Below are positions 54,234-64,000 of a stretch of DNA of 64,000 bases, in pieces. Below the pieces are notes generated by a model. It made no database searches, was not told where the DNA came from, and saw only the letters and a program-made list of their open reading frames with translations. Every line of letters begins with the position of its first letter. The stretch's first letter is position 1. This DNA comes from Catenaria anguillulae PL171 (lineage: Eukaryota; Blastocladiomycota; Blastocladiomycetes; Blastocladiales; Catenariaceae). The position numbers and the translations under genes are program-made. The stretch is taken from assembly GCA_002102555.1 (NCBI GenBank), contig MCFL01000076.1, positions 1-64,000 on the forward strand, read 5' to 3'.

Positions 54234-55842
54234 ATGAATGACGCTAAATCAACTCCAGCGGCTGCAGAAACTCTGTGGAATCTGCGCCATGTGACCAAAA
54301 CTTTGCAAGGTGACAGTTCACAAGATCTAGTAGAGCTGATTGGCACTTTGGCTGCGTGTGCTTTTGCCAATCGGCACGCTGTGGTCTTGACTCCTGCTGC
54401 AGCTGTTCAACCAACCATCAGTGCCATTCGCGACATTGCCTCCCAAGTCTTCCAAGCATCCTCGGTTTGCATCCATCTACCCCTCCATCTCAGCAATGCA
54501 CAAGCAGCATCATCATCATCACCATCGGCTTCAGCTTCAGCTTCAGCTTCAGCCGCCGCAGACCCAATCCCCTCTCCAAACCATCTCACAGCCTCTTCCT
54601 CTTCCTTCCCCGTTGTCAACAACCACAACCAGATTCAAAATGACAATCACCGTGACCACACACCGCTCCTCAGTGGCCGCTCTTTCGAGCCTTTTCCATC
54701 ACTTGCCGCCGTTTCACAACCTCATGAACCCGCCGACCTGAACCGCCTCTTCCAATCCCAACTGATCCTCCCTGCTGCAAACCACGCATCCGACCCAATT
54801 ATCCACACATCGCGCACAACACGACATGCCACAATGGACTCGATTTCCGCTGCCTCTGTCTCGGCATCCAACAACAACAATACCATTGGCAACAACACGT
54901 TGCTTCGACGTCGCCTCATTTCGCTCCCAGGAGGAGGTGCAGGTGCTCGCTCAACATCAAACACACAATCACATCGGCGGTCACTTGTCGATCCACTGGC
55001 CAACCCATCGACGACTTCAGCGCCGCCACCTTCACATGGAGTTGCCAACGTTGGTGTGCTTGTCCTCAACGAAAACAGCACCAAGCTCGATGTGCAAGTG
55101 CAAGAGGCCATGCTCGAGGTGATGCACTCGGGCCATGTCAATGATGGCCGGCATTTGGTCCCGCTGCCCAGCAATCACAAGCAAGGTCTATTCATGTGGG
55201 TCGTGGTGGTGCCTTACCGTGATGGGATTGGTGCGGGTGACCAGCAAGTTGGGTTTCCCAAAGTCGGAATGTGTGCTCAACTGGTCCGTGTTTCCCATCA
55301 ACGCTTCAGTCCACACATCAAGAGACTGACCGATTTACCAGTATTTACCGGTACATTCATAGATGACCCACTTTCTCTTTTCCACCATCCTCACCTCTGC
55401 CCCAGCAGCCTCACCCATGTTTCCCAATCCTTTGCCAGCCAATCTCCACCTCACACCTGCTCGTCTCTCCCAACTCCTGGCCCTTCACCCGCCCGCGCCA
55501 ATCCACATGGACATTCGCAGATACCTGCACGACCTGCTCGTCTCGCTCCGCACATGTTTCCCAACGATTCCAATTGCCGCCAACCTGGTCAACGAATGGA
55601 TCCTGGCGCTCAACGTGGTTTGTCACCCGAGCATGTATGGCGTGAGCTCCAGTGTGGTCACGCCGGACGTGGTGCAATGGGTGGTGACTCGTGTCGTGGT
55701 GCATCGGATTCTGATTGGGACGGCTTGCATCGGTGGTGGCAGTCGCAGTGGCAGGAAGCGTGCAAAGGGGAAGGTAGCGAGTGTCAAGGAGGTGGTGCAG
55801 AGGGTCGCCTGGGCCGTCGAGAGAGTCGAGATACCCGTGTGA
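54234..55842 (+). CDS. Fungal magnesium-chelatase-like protein
   Basis: Exons 54234-55350 and 55409-55842 (intron 58 nt, GTACAT to GCAG with a pyrimidine tract, phase 1) give 516 residues. It resembles a fungal group of degenerate AAA proteins related to magnesium chelatase and MoxR. VGVLVLNENSTKLDVQVQEA and LEVMHSGHV match their Walker-B-like helper region. VSHQRFSPHI fits the sensor segment, and MDIRRYLHDLLVSLRTCFP with VSSSVVTPDVVQWVVTRVVV and HRI fits the C-terminal helical domain. The N-terminus (DLVELIGTLAACAFANRHAV) lacks a Walker A GxxGxGKT loop, so it is unlikely to hydrolyse ATP. A long Ser/Ala/His/Asn-rich insert with a (TCAGCT)n microsatellite lies at about residues 90-260. Start choice is uncertain. 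Confidence 0.5.
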
Positions 55843-56238
55843 CTGAAGTACTTGAAATGCATGCAGTCACCATTTTAGTTTGTGGTTGATGCACATGAGC
55901 AATCACACAGACCGGGACAGCGATTACAGGGGGTGGTACTTGAAAGAGGTCGAAACGGTCGTTACCTCGGCAAGTGACAGGGTGAGACTTTTTTCAGAGT
56001 TGCAGCAGCAGAGTTTCGAGGAGGAAGCTCATTTAGTGACTTGGCCATGTTGCGGATAGAGGCTTTCGTCCGGCATTGAGATGTGCCAAACGATTCATTG
56101 CACGGGCGTTCGAACACTCCGAGCAACAGGAGGTTTACATGAAGCTTGGGTAAAAAGTATGCATTCGACACGTGAACAACGGGAACCACTCAACCGCCCT
56201 TCTTCCTTGACAGCCTCAATGCACGACCATGGCAGAGG
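55843..56238. other. Convergent 3' flanks
   Basis: Spacer between the magnesium-chelatase-like gene and HEM2. No feature recognised. Confidence 0.5.
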
Positions 56239-57267
56239 TTACTGCTGATCCTCCTTGAGCCACTGCAGCACCATGGGCGTGTAATACGTGATCAAAATGG
56301 TAGCCCCTGCCCTCAACCCCGCCTCCAAACTCTCCTTGACAGCATCCTTGAGCTGATACACGCCGGCCTGCGCGCCATGCCACAGCATGGCATACTCGCC
56401 GCTGACCTGATAAATGGCCACGGGCACATCGGGCGCCAAGTCTGCGGCATCCCTGACCACGTCCAAGTACGGATACCCGGGTTTCACCATGATCATGTCT
56501 GCACCCTCGGCCACGTCGCGCACAATGGCGCGCCGGGCAAGTTTGCGCGACCCAGGCGGCAGCTGGTAGCACTTGCGGTCGCCCATGCCTGGCGCCGACT
56601 TTGCAGCATCGCGAAAGGGCCCGTAAAACACAGACGCAAATTTGGCCGAGTACGCCATGACGGCCACGTTGCTGAGCTTGTGGTTGTTGAGTGCGCGCTT
56701 GATGGCCAGAATGCGATTGTCCATCATGTCCGATGGTGCAATGATGTGTGCGCCGGCTTGCGCATAGTGCACGGCAATGTTTGCGAGCTGGGCAATCGAT
56801 GCGTCATTGTCGAGTGCTTGCGTGTCGTAGTTTGTCAAGATGCCGCAGTGCCCGTGGTCCGTGTACGGGCACAAGCACACGTCGACGGCAAGCAGCAGTT
56901 GTGGAAAGTGTTTGCGCAGGGCGCGCAAAGCAAGCACCACGGGCGTGTTTGGGTCGAGTGCCGCAGACCCGTGGTTGTCCTTTGGGATGCGCGAGGGCAC
57001 GCCAAACAGAATGACGGATTGCAGGCCCAGGGCAACGAGCGGCGTCAGGTGCGCAATGAGGGCATTGGGCGCAGCAAAGCGCGATTGGCCGGGTAGCGTT
57101 GGGATGGGCTCGACAGCGTCCGGGTTGGGGTCGTCCGTGACAAAGACCGGATACATGAGTGCGGCGGCCGAGAGTTGCGGGTGCGACTGGGTCCAGGCAC
57201 GCAGCGTCGGGTGCTGGTTGGACGGGTGCAGGCGGACGGGGAGCGATTGCTGTTGCTGGGAGGTCAT
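56239..57267 (-). CDS. HEM2: Porphobilinogen synthase (ALA dehydratase)
   Basis: 342 residues, single exon, ATG at 57267. Condenses two 5-aminolevulinate molecules into porphobilinogen in the cytosol. Zinc-type active site [14 protein letters not shown] is present, as are both catalytic lysine regions ([18 protein letters not shown] and [14 protein letters not shown]), the substrate loop [18 protein letters not shown], and [10 protein letters not shown]. Length matches yeast Hem2. With the two HEM4 copies at the left end of the window this makes three heme-pathway genes in 57 kb, but they are not adjacent. Confidence 0.95.
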   Translation of the reverse strand: MTSQQQQSLPVRLHPSNQHPTLRAWTQSHPQLSAAALMYPVFVTDDPNPDAVEPIPTLPGQSRFAAPNALIAHLTPLVALGLQSVILFGVPSRIPKDNHGSAALDPNTPVVLALRALRKHFPQLLLAVDVCLCPYTDHGHCGILTNYDTQALDNDASIAQLANIAVHYAQAGAHIIAPSDMMDNRILAIKRALNNHKLSNVAVMAYSAKFASVFYGPFRDAAKSAPGMGDRKCYQLPPGSRKLARRAIVRDVAEGADMIMVKPGYPYLDVVRDAADLAPDVPVAIYQVSGEYAMLWHGAQAGVYQLKDAVKESLEAGLRAGATILITYYTPMVLQWLKEDQQ

Positions 57268-58229
57268 GTTGGTGTCGTTATTGATTCAGTCCATGAAGGT
57301 GGATAAATGTACCAAAGAGCATAAACCATGCAGTCCTGAATCCTCGGAATATCCACTTTTGGATCAGAGATACAGAAGCACATCGGGCCGCCGATTTGAC
57401 GTGTGTTGCGACACGACTCGAGGTCACTCCACTCCACTCCTCGCGAGCTCGCCAACACAAACCAGGCCCATGGCATCCGTTTCCCACAACAAACAAACAG
57501 TAAGTAGAAGAACTACATGCACGATCGATGCCCCGCTCGAGAAGACGACTGCATCCCAAATACGTGCTTTGCGCGACAGAATGAACTGGTAAAGTTTGTT
57601 CCAATTCACAGGACATATTTCCTCTGCCACTTCCTGAGAGACTCTGGGTGCCAAGAACTCGGCATTGGTAATTCGCTACGCTTACTAACAACCTCCCCCT
57701 CCCTGCTTCACTTCCACAAAGTTTTCACTGCAACTCGCACATGCGGATAGTTTCCAGCTTCAACCTTCATCGAGAAAGCTATCCGACGTCGACCAAGAAG
57801 CGTTTTCTGGCAATATGTAACGCGCGAAAACACGAATCTCGGGCCAAGAGGCCAGAGGCACCCAGAACGAAAGTTGACGTCATTGCTTCTGCGTCACCAA
57901 ATAATTACTGGAATTCCGCCCACAGCTGCGAACATTGAACGTGCATTGGATTCATCCAACAATTGGGCTTCACGATACCGCCACTGAGGTTCCACACATG
58001 TATCGGTCCAGAATATGACCAGGATGATTGTATCACCTAGATCACACTCCTGTTATTGGGCAGCACCAACCCACTTTGCGCATACCATCCATTATCATCA
58101 CTCGAGCAGCGAGCCCGCTGATTTACTCTCACATACACAATAACCACCTCCACAACGACAACAACAACTCCAATCGCGTCGACAAACGTCACAGCCCCAC
58201 ACACCCAACACTACGCGAAATTTCCTATA
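57268..58229. other. Divergent intergenic region, 0.96 kb
   Basis: Between HEM2 (minus) and the CACHE receptor (plus). Nothing recognised apart from a CA/AC-rich leader at 58130-58210. Confidence 0.5.
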
Positions 58230-60235
58230 ATGGTGTTCTCAATCGGCTCAAAGTTGCCGGATGATTCCTCGGGCAAGCAGGCAGCAAATGGCAACAGCAA
58301 GCGGCCCGCTCCCGAACCACCCACTCTGCTCATCGCCCGGTCTGCCGTCCTGTCATCCTCCTCGAACCGTGGCGGCCCGATCCCATCCACTGCCTCACTG
58401 CAATCCTCGGTGCACTCGAACGAATCTGCCCAACCGTTGCGCTCAAATGCCGGCGCCGCCTCTGGTGCATCCAAACCCCGGTCCGCAAAGTCGCTACTGT
58501 TTGCCGGCCTGCTCTCAAAATGGCTCCCGCCCATCCCGCTCGCACTCCTGCTTGCCTTGCTCATGGGCGGCACCCAGGGCTTGCTCGGGTTCCTTTCGTG
58601 GCAATTCCCATACACCACGGGCGACGTGACTGCCACCCGGTTTGCATCCGACCTACAGGGTGAACTGCTTGCCCTTGCCGTGACAAAGCTTCAAACGCAC
58701 ATTGACACTGCCGAACGGCTCGTCAAGATTCAACGCGCCATGTGGTCACGCAACATCTTTAACGTGACCACGGCCAACGCACGCAATTACACAATGCAAG
58801 TCTTGCTCGACACGCTCGTGACCTACTCGGACATGGTCGTGACGCAAACTTTTACAACGCCACAAGGTGGACTCAACGGCTATTATGTGAGCGTGAACCC
58901 GTCGACTGGCGCGGGCGAGTACACGCAATGGGTGACGGATGACGCGGGCAACTACATGGCCACGTCGATCGATCCACGCGCGCCCACGGTGCCGCTGGCC
59001 GTGCTTGACTCGATCCAAGGATACAATGCCAGTGCCGACGTTTGGGTGACCCAAGTGCAGCCGCTTGATCCAGCCAAACCGCCCGTATGGTCGCCCGCGT
59101 ACGCTTGGGGCGGGGTGCTGTGGCTCACCTTGTCGCTCGGCATGTTTGCGCCGCCGCCCGCGAGCACCTATTTGGGTGTTGGATGCACGGATTTGGATCT
59201 TGGGTTCATTTCGCGGCAACTGGCGGGTGTCGTGGCAAACAACAAGCAGGCGGGAGCCTTGTCGGCGGGCGGCGCTAACTTGTTGCAGGCCGAGGGAACA
59301 GTCATGGTGGTGCTTGAGGCAGGCACAAATGTGGTCCTGGGCACGTCGATCGCGGGGCAGTTGTTAATTACGACGGATCCGTTGGGCATGGACAGGGCAG
59401 TCACGTTGGCAGATATGGCCACCATGGATCCGAGGATGAAGGAGATTGACCAGTATTTCACACGCGTTGGGGCCAGGCCCGAGGATAAGGAAAAGTGGGC
59501 GTTTGCGATTACAGACAACTTGGTGCAAACGACCATTGTCCGGTCGAGCAATCCACAATCCAATGTGAAATGGTGGTGTCTCGCCTGTTCTTTCTTTGTA
59601 TCTTTCCACTCAGGATCTAATCAGGTTCAATATGTAGGGTCGCACTCGTCATTCTTCCCGAACAAGCCATTCTGGGCCCAATTCGCTCGGGCACAGGCAC
59701 CACCGCTGCGATTGCAGGCGGCCTCACGTCCATGTCGGTGCTGCTCTCGACCATCATGGCCGTCCTGATTGCCAAATCGCTCGACCGCATCTCGCTCGAC
59801 ATGCAACGCCTGTCACGGTTCGAATTCAACCAAGTTATTTCCAACAAGTCGGAGCTCAAGCACACGAGCTATGTGAGCGAGCTACTCGAATTACAAATTG
59901 CCTTCTTTGAACTTGTGCGTGCGTTTTCGCGCGACATGCGCGATGCGAAAAAGGGGGCGGGAACAAGGCAGACGACCAGCGCGCATCATGCGACCACGGG
60001 CCATGGGCAAACACAGACGGGCACGGGGCATGGCGTGAGCAGCCATGGGAGTCAGGAGGGGGCGGGGACTATGTCGCAGGTGCATACGACAGGAACAGGG
60101 ACTGGGGTGGCAAGTGGGTCGGCCGCAAGTGCGGGTGCGGTGCCGCCGAGAAGCGGGTCGGAGCTTGCGGGCATTTCGGATCACGGAAATGGGGTTGCAG
60201 AGGAGGTGGGAACACGGTCGGTTGGCCACAAGTGA
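58230..60235 (+). CDS. CACHE-type membrane receptor without output domain
   Basis: Exons 58230-59572 and 59638-60235 (intron 65 nt, phase 2; a donor at 59576 would keep one more Trp) give 646 residues. A disordered Ser/Pro-rich N-terminus of about 90 residues precedes membrane helix 1 (PPIPLALLLALLMGGTQGLL). The ectodomain of about 400 residues reads like a double CACHE sensor: YYVSVNPSTGAG, VWSPAYAWGGVLWLTLSLGM, STYLGVGCTDLDLGFISRQL, KWVALVILPEQAILGPI. Helix 2 is SMSVLLSTIMAVLIAKSLDR. The cytoplasmic side has one amphipathic segment (SELLELQIAFFELVRAFSRD) and then a Gly/Thr/His-rich tail to the stop. No kinase, cyclase or other catalytic domain follows. The CACHE call rests on pattern only. 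Confidence 0.6.
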
Positions 60236-60809
60236 GCGTGAGCGGAAGCAGAGATTCGTGGGGTGGGAATGTGGGTTCAGGCGCTGGTTTTGCTGTTGTG
60301 GCTTTGAGGACAGGACTCTTTTGCTTCTCGTTTGCTCTTGGTTGAGTTACAATTCGTACCAAATCATTTCGTATCGTCCACGATCCTCAATTCGCGATGA
60401 CTGTGAGCGTACAAGCGCTGATTCGGACATTGAGATACATTACGTGACAGCAATGAGTGGAGAAACGACCACGCAAATCGAAAAGCAGGTTGGGAAGGCA
60501 GGGTGTAAATACAGGTGGGACGGAGGACAAGCGACACTGGCTAACGAGAGAACATGGCGCTCCAAAGGAACCTGGAACGCGATGGCAAGTTGGGAACGAG
60601 TTGAGGACATGGGATGAGATTGACCGCGACCACAATACTCGCAGGCAAGGCGGCGGGCACGTGGGAAGCAGGATGGGGGTAGACCGAGCGGGGTATGCAA
60701 ATGGCGGCTGAGGGATTGGGTGTATGGCGTGCTTGAGATGCCGCAAAAGGGCAGGAATCAGGATTCGATGGGCGCGGAGGTGCGGGAGGGGAATGACTGT
60801 CCAGACGAC
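60236..60809. other. Convergent 3' flanks
   Basis: Spacer between the CACHE receptor and the ARF gene. No gene recognised. Confidence 0.5.
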
Positions 60810-61822
<1,013 letters not shown>

Positions 61823-62293
61823 ATGTCAGACTACTACGAAGACTACGACCCGAGCAATGCCCAGCAGCGCGCCGCCCACGAGGCAAGCAAGCGCCGCGAT
61901 GCCGAGATCCACCGGGACAAGATTGTCTACTCTGCCCGCTACAACGACGACACGTGGGAGTACCGCCACGTCACCATCCCCAGAGAGCTCGTCCGCTATG
62001 TCCCGCGCGACAGGCTCATGACCGAGATGGAGTGGCGCGACTTGGGCGTCCAGCAATCACTGGGCTGGTCCGTTCTCTGGATCTCTGGACCTCTCCTATG
62101 CTTTTCTCCCTCTTTGCCCTTGTTTTCTGACTTGCTTCGCATTCATCATTCCATCAGGGAGCACTACCTTGTCCACAAGCCCGAGCCCCACGTTCTACTC
62201 TTCCGCCGTGAAAAGGACTACCAGATCAAGTACCCAAATGGCAAGCCCGAGGACAACGAGAGATACAACGAAGCGACTCGCCAGTACCGCTAG
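61823..62293 (+). CDS. CKS1: Cyclin-dependent kinase regulatory subunit Cks1
   Basis: Exons 61823-62067 and 62158-62293 (intron 90 nt, GTCCGT to TCAG, phase 2) give 126 residues. Cks1 docks on Cdk1 and binds phosphorylated substrates. Conserved blocks: IVYSARYNDDTWEYRHVTIP, EMEWRDLGVQQSLGW, then across the exon junction EHYLVHKPEPHVLLFRREKD and YQIKYPNG. The PEPHVLLFRR strand and the hinge HKPEPH are diagnostic. The N-terminal 30 residues are charged and variable, as in yeasts. Confidence 0.95.
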   Translation: MSDYYEDYDPSNAQQRAAHEASKRRDAEIHRDKIVYSARYNDDTWEYRHVTIPRELVRYVPRDRLMTEMEWRDLGVQQSLGWSVLWISGPLLCFSPSLPLFSDLLRIHHSIREHYLVHKPEPHVLLFRREKDYQIKYPNGKPEDNERYNEATRQYR

Positions 62294-62999
62294 GACCAGT
62301 ACCGTACCGCTCGCACTCTACCTGGCTCTTCCTCCCTTGCCTGGCCCGACTTTGGCTTCATCGATCGACGCCGTCTCTCGATCCACCGCTGGGCGTCGCC
62401 TTTGATTCACGCTTGAGCCATCATCAACCACAGCCCCATCTTGGTCCTCCTCCACGTCTTTCCCCGACATGTCCTCAATATCCAGCATCTCCCCTTTTTA
62501 TTTAAGTTATTCAACATCTCCCTACCCATCTCTCTCGATGTCTCTGTCATCTACTGCTTCCGCCGCCGCAGGCCCAAAAAGTCTTGTTCTGTTTTGTTCG
62601 GTGGTCATTTCAGCTCAATGTATTAATATCATCACGCTGCCAATGCTGCCCGCCCTCGTTGTCATGTCACTTGGCTCCACTTCGTCCCGCATTCCCAAGC
62701 TCCCAAGTCTTTCGAGCTTGCTAGCGGACGCTTCCAACACCCACCCAGCTTCCTCCTTTCGTTCATGTTTGGGCCTCTCACACCAAGACGTGACCTAAAG
62801 ATCAAGTGCGATCCAGGACAAGTTCACGACAATGCAAATGTATTTTTGTGCTTTGCGACCAAATCAACGCGCACGGAAAACAGATGTGAAACTCGGGAAA
62901 TGAAGGGGCTAACCAAATATCAACTGGGAAACCAACTGCTCAACGCCAATCACTCATGATCGCGTGTACCTCCACCATTCCCTGCATGAGGCCTTTTCC
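62294..62999. other. Convergent 3' flanks
   Basis: Pyrimidine-rich 3' flank of CKS1 (62300-62560) and 3' flank of the kinase gene. Short open frames here are not convincing. Confidence 0.5.
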
Positions 63000-64000
63000 T
63001 CACATTGGATGCCCCCCATCGTGCTGATGACTCAACGCACTCGTGCTCCCGCCCACCCCCGCCCACGACCCGGCCCCAACCCTGGCCCCTCCCGAATTCC
63101 CATGCGCGTGCCCTGCTTGTACGGGCGACGCAATGATTCCGGCTTGGCCAATCCCCGCAGCGCTCAGCATGGCAATCACGCGCTGCATGCCGGCCATGGG
63201 CCCTTGCTGCAAGCTGCACGACAAGACAGACGACCCGCTACTAGTAGCCTGAGCGCCGGCCGATGGCGACGCGAGCGCCGTTTGACTACCCATCTCATTG
63301 CTGCCACCTGCCGCATCGGCAATGTCAATGCGAAACTTGACGACGCGCAACTCGCTTGCTGCGGGCAAGTGGCCCGCGATTTCGGCCGCCGCATACGCGC
63401 CGCTCGCACCCGTTGCACTAGCGGGCACGGGCACTTCGGCTTTGCACTTGAGCCCGCTGCGTCGGCCATCTTGGACCTTGACGCCGAGCTCGGGCAGCAC
63501 GCGCTTGAGCAGCGCCAGCGTCACGGTTGGATTGGCAGGGTGCACGAGCGTCATGCTTTCGGGCTTGAAGTTGGCCATGAGTGCGGCAAACCACGACCGT
63601 TTGGGGACAGTCAGTGTGGGCGTGGATGCACTCAGGTCCGATTGCGACGCGTGCGCCATTTGGTTGGTGGGCGAGGAGGTGAGCGGGGTGATGGCGCCGG
63701 CGAGCGGGCGGATGGGCGCACGGTGGAATCGCGGGGTACCTGGTGACGAACCGTGCGGGGACGTGTCTGAGCCGCCGGTACCGCCTGAGCCAGAGTTGAG
63801 GGCGGGAACGGACGAGGTCACGGATGGGCTGCTGCCTGCAGATGCAGCCGACGAGGCCGTGGGTTTGGGTGCACTTGGGATTTGGACAGTGAGCGGGTGA
63901 ACGGCGTTGGAGTTGTTGGAAGACGACGTCAGGTTCGAATGACTAGCCGTCGCGCCATGTGGGTGATGTGTCGCGGAAGACGGATGGTGGTGGAACTCGC
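63000..64000 (-). CDS. C-terminus of a KA1-tailed Ser/Thr kinase (5' end outside window)
   Basis: The frame is open from the right window edge to the stop at 63000, so only the C-terminal 330 residues or so are visible. After a Ser/Pro/Thr-rich linker comes KRSWFAALMANFKPESMTLV, then TLALLKRVLPELGVKVQDG, GLKCKAEV, LRVVKFRIDIADA and VLSCSLQQGPMAGMQRVI. This pattern (SWF..L.NFKPE, GLKCK, VKFR) is that of the C-terminal domain of fungal NIM1/Gin4- and BRSK-type kinases of the SNF1-related group, which binds membranes or regulates the kinase. The kinase domain should lie beyond the window. A His/Gly/Ala-rich tail ends the protein. Confidence 0.65.
   Translation of the reverse strand, partial: EFHHHPSSATHHPHGATASHSNLTSSSNNSNAVHPLTVQIPSAPKPTASSAASAGSSPSVTSSVPALNSGSGGTGGSDTSPHGSSPGTPRFHRAPIRPLAGAITPLTSSPTNQMAHASQSDLSASTPTLTVPKRSWFAALMANFKPESMTLVHPANPTVTLALLKRVLPELGVKVQDGRRSGLKCKAEVPVPASATGASGAYAAAEIAGHLPAASELRVVKFRIDIADAAGGSNEMGSQTALASPSAGAQATSSGSSVLSCSLQQGPMAGMQRVIAMLSAAGIGQAGIIASPVQAGHAHGNSGGARVGAGSWAGVGGSTSALSHQHDGGHPM

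Noticed and set aside
55341-55362. 22-nt GT-AG stretch as an ultra-short intron in the magnesium-chelatase-like gene
   Set aside because: A normal 58-nt intron at 55351-55408 with a pyrimidine tract keeps frame and gives a better family match.

Overview
The window is nuclear DNA from a fungus. The genes have short GT-AG introns (about 35-105 nt, donors mostly GTACGT, GTATGT or GTGCGT). The gene set is fungal: a Kre9/Knh1-type cell-wall protein, a CYP505-type P450-reductase fusion, TFIIIC subunit Sfc4/TFC4, Cks1, an ARF6-like GTPase, V-ATPase subunit a, TPP2 and a KA1-tailed protein kinase. High GC by eye, a CACHE-type membrane receptor and families of ankyrin-like repeat proteins suggest an early-diverging, zoosporic lineage (Blastocladiomycota or Chytridiomycota). 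That placement is inference from recall of families, not a search.

Region 1-14 kb is a rearranged accessory zone. A 1.1 kb inverted repeat (1-1115 and 9063-10177) carries two copies of the uroporphyrinogen-III synthase gene; the left copy is cut by the window edge. Between the arms lie a 422-residue protein of unknown function, a DEDD-type exonuclease-like protein, a secreted two-repeat protein and a small ankyrin-like protein. A second copy of the secreted two-repeat gene lies outside the right arm in opposite orientation. At 13-14 kb a secreted glycine-rich gene has a middle that reads best in other frames.

Region 15-29 kb holds a Kre9-like GPI-type wall protein, a large cytochrome b561-b5-reductase fusion, a tandem pair of membrane proteins (one intact, one broken by frameshifts), the P450-reductase fusion with an unusual N-terminal extension, and a nitronate monooxygenase-like enzyme.

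Region 29-47 kb holds the TFIIIC subunit, two large ankyrin-like paralogues in opposite orientation about 10 kb apart, two small multi-exon hypothetical genes, and tripeptidyl peptidase II.

Region 47-64 kb is mostly conserved housekeeping: an ankyrin/zinc-finger protein, V-ATPase subunit a, a magnesium-chelatase-like protein, porphobilinogen synthase, a CACHE receptor without an output domain, ARF, Cks1 and the C-terminus of a kinase. Several pairs are divergent with 250-370 bp between start codons (29.4-29.6, 53.9-54.2 and 61.5-61.8 kb), so they may share promoters. Heme links several genes: HEM2 and two HEM4 copies make it, and the P450 and the cytochrome b fusion use it. There is no evidence of co-regulation.

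I recognise no tRNA, rRNA, CRISPR array, intact transposon or viral gene. Intron positions are my own reading of splice signals and frame continuity and have not been checked with RNA.
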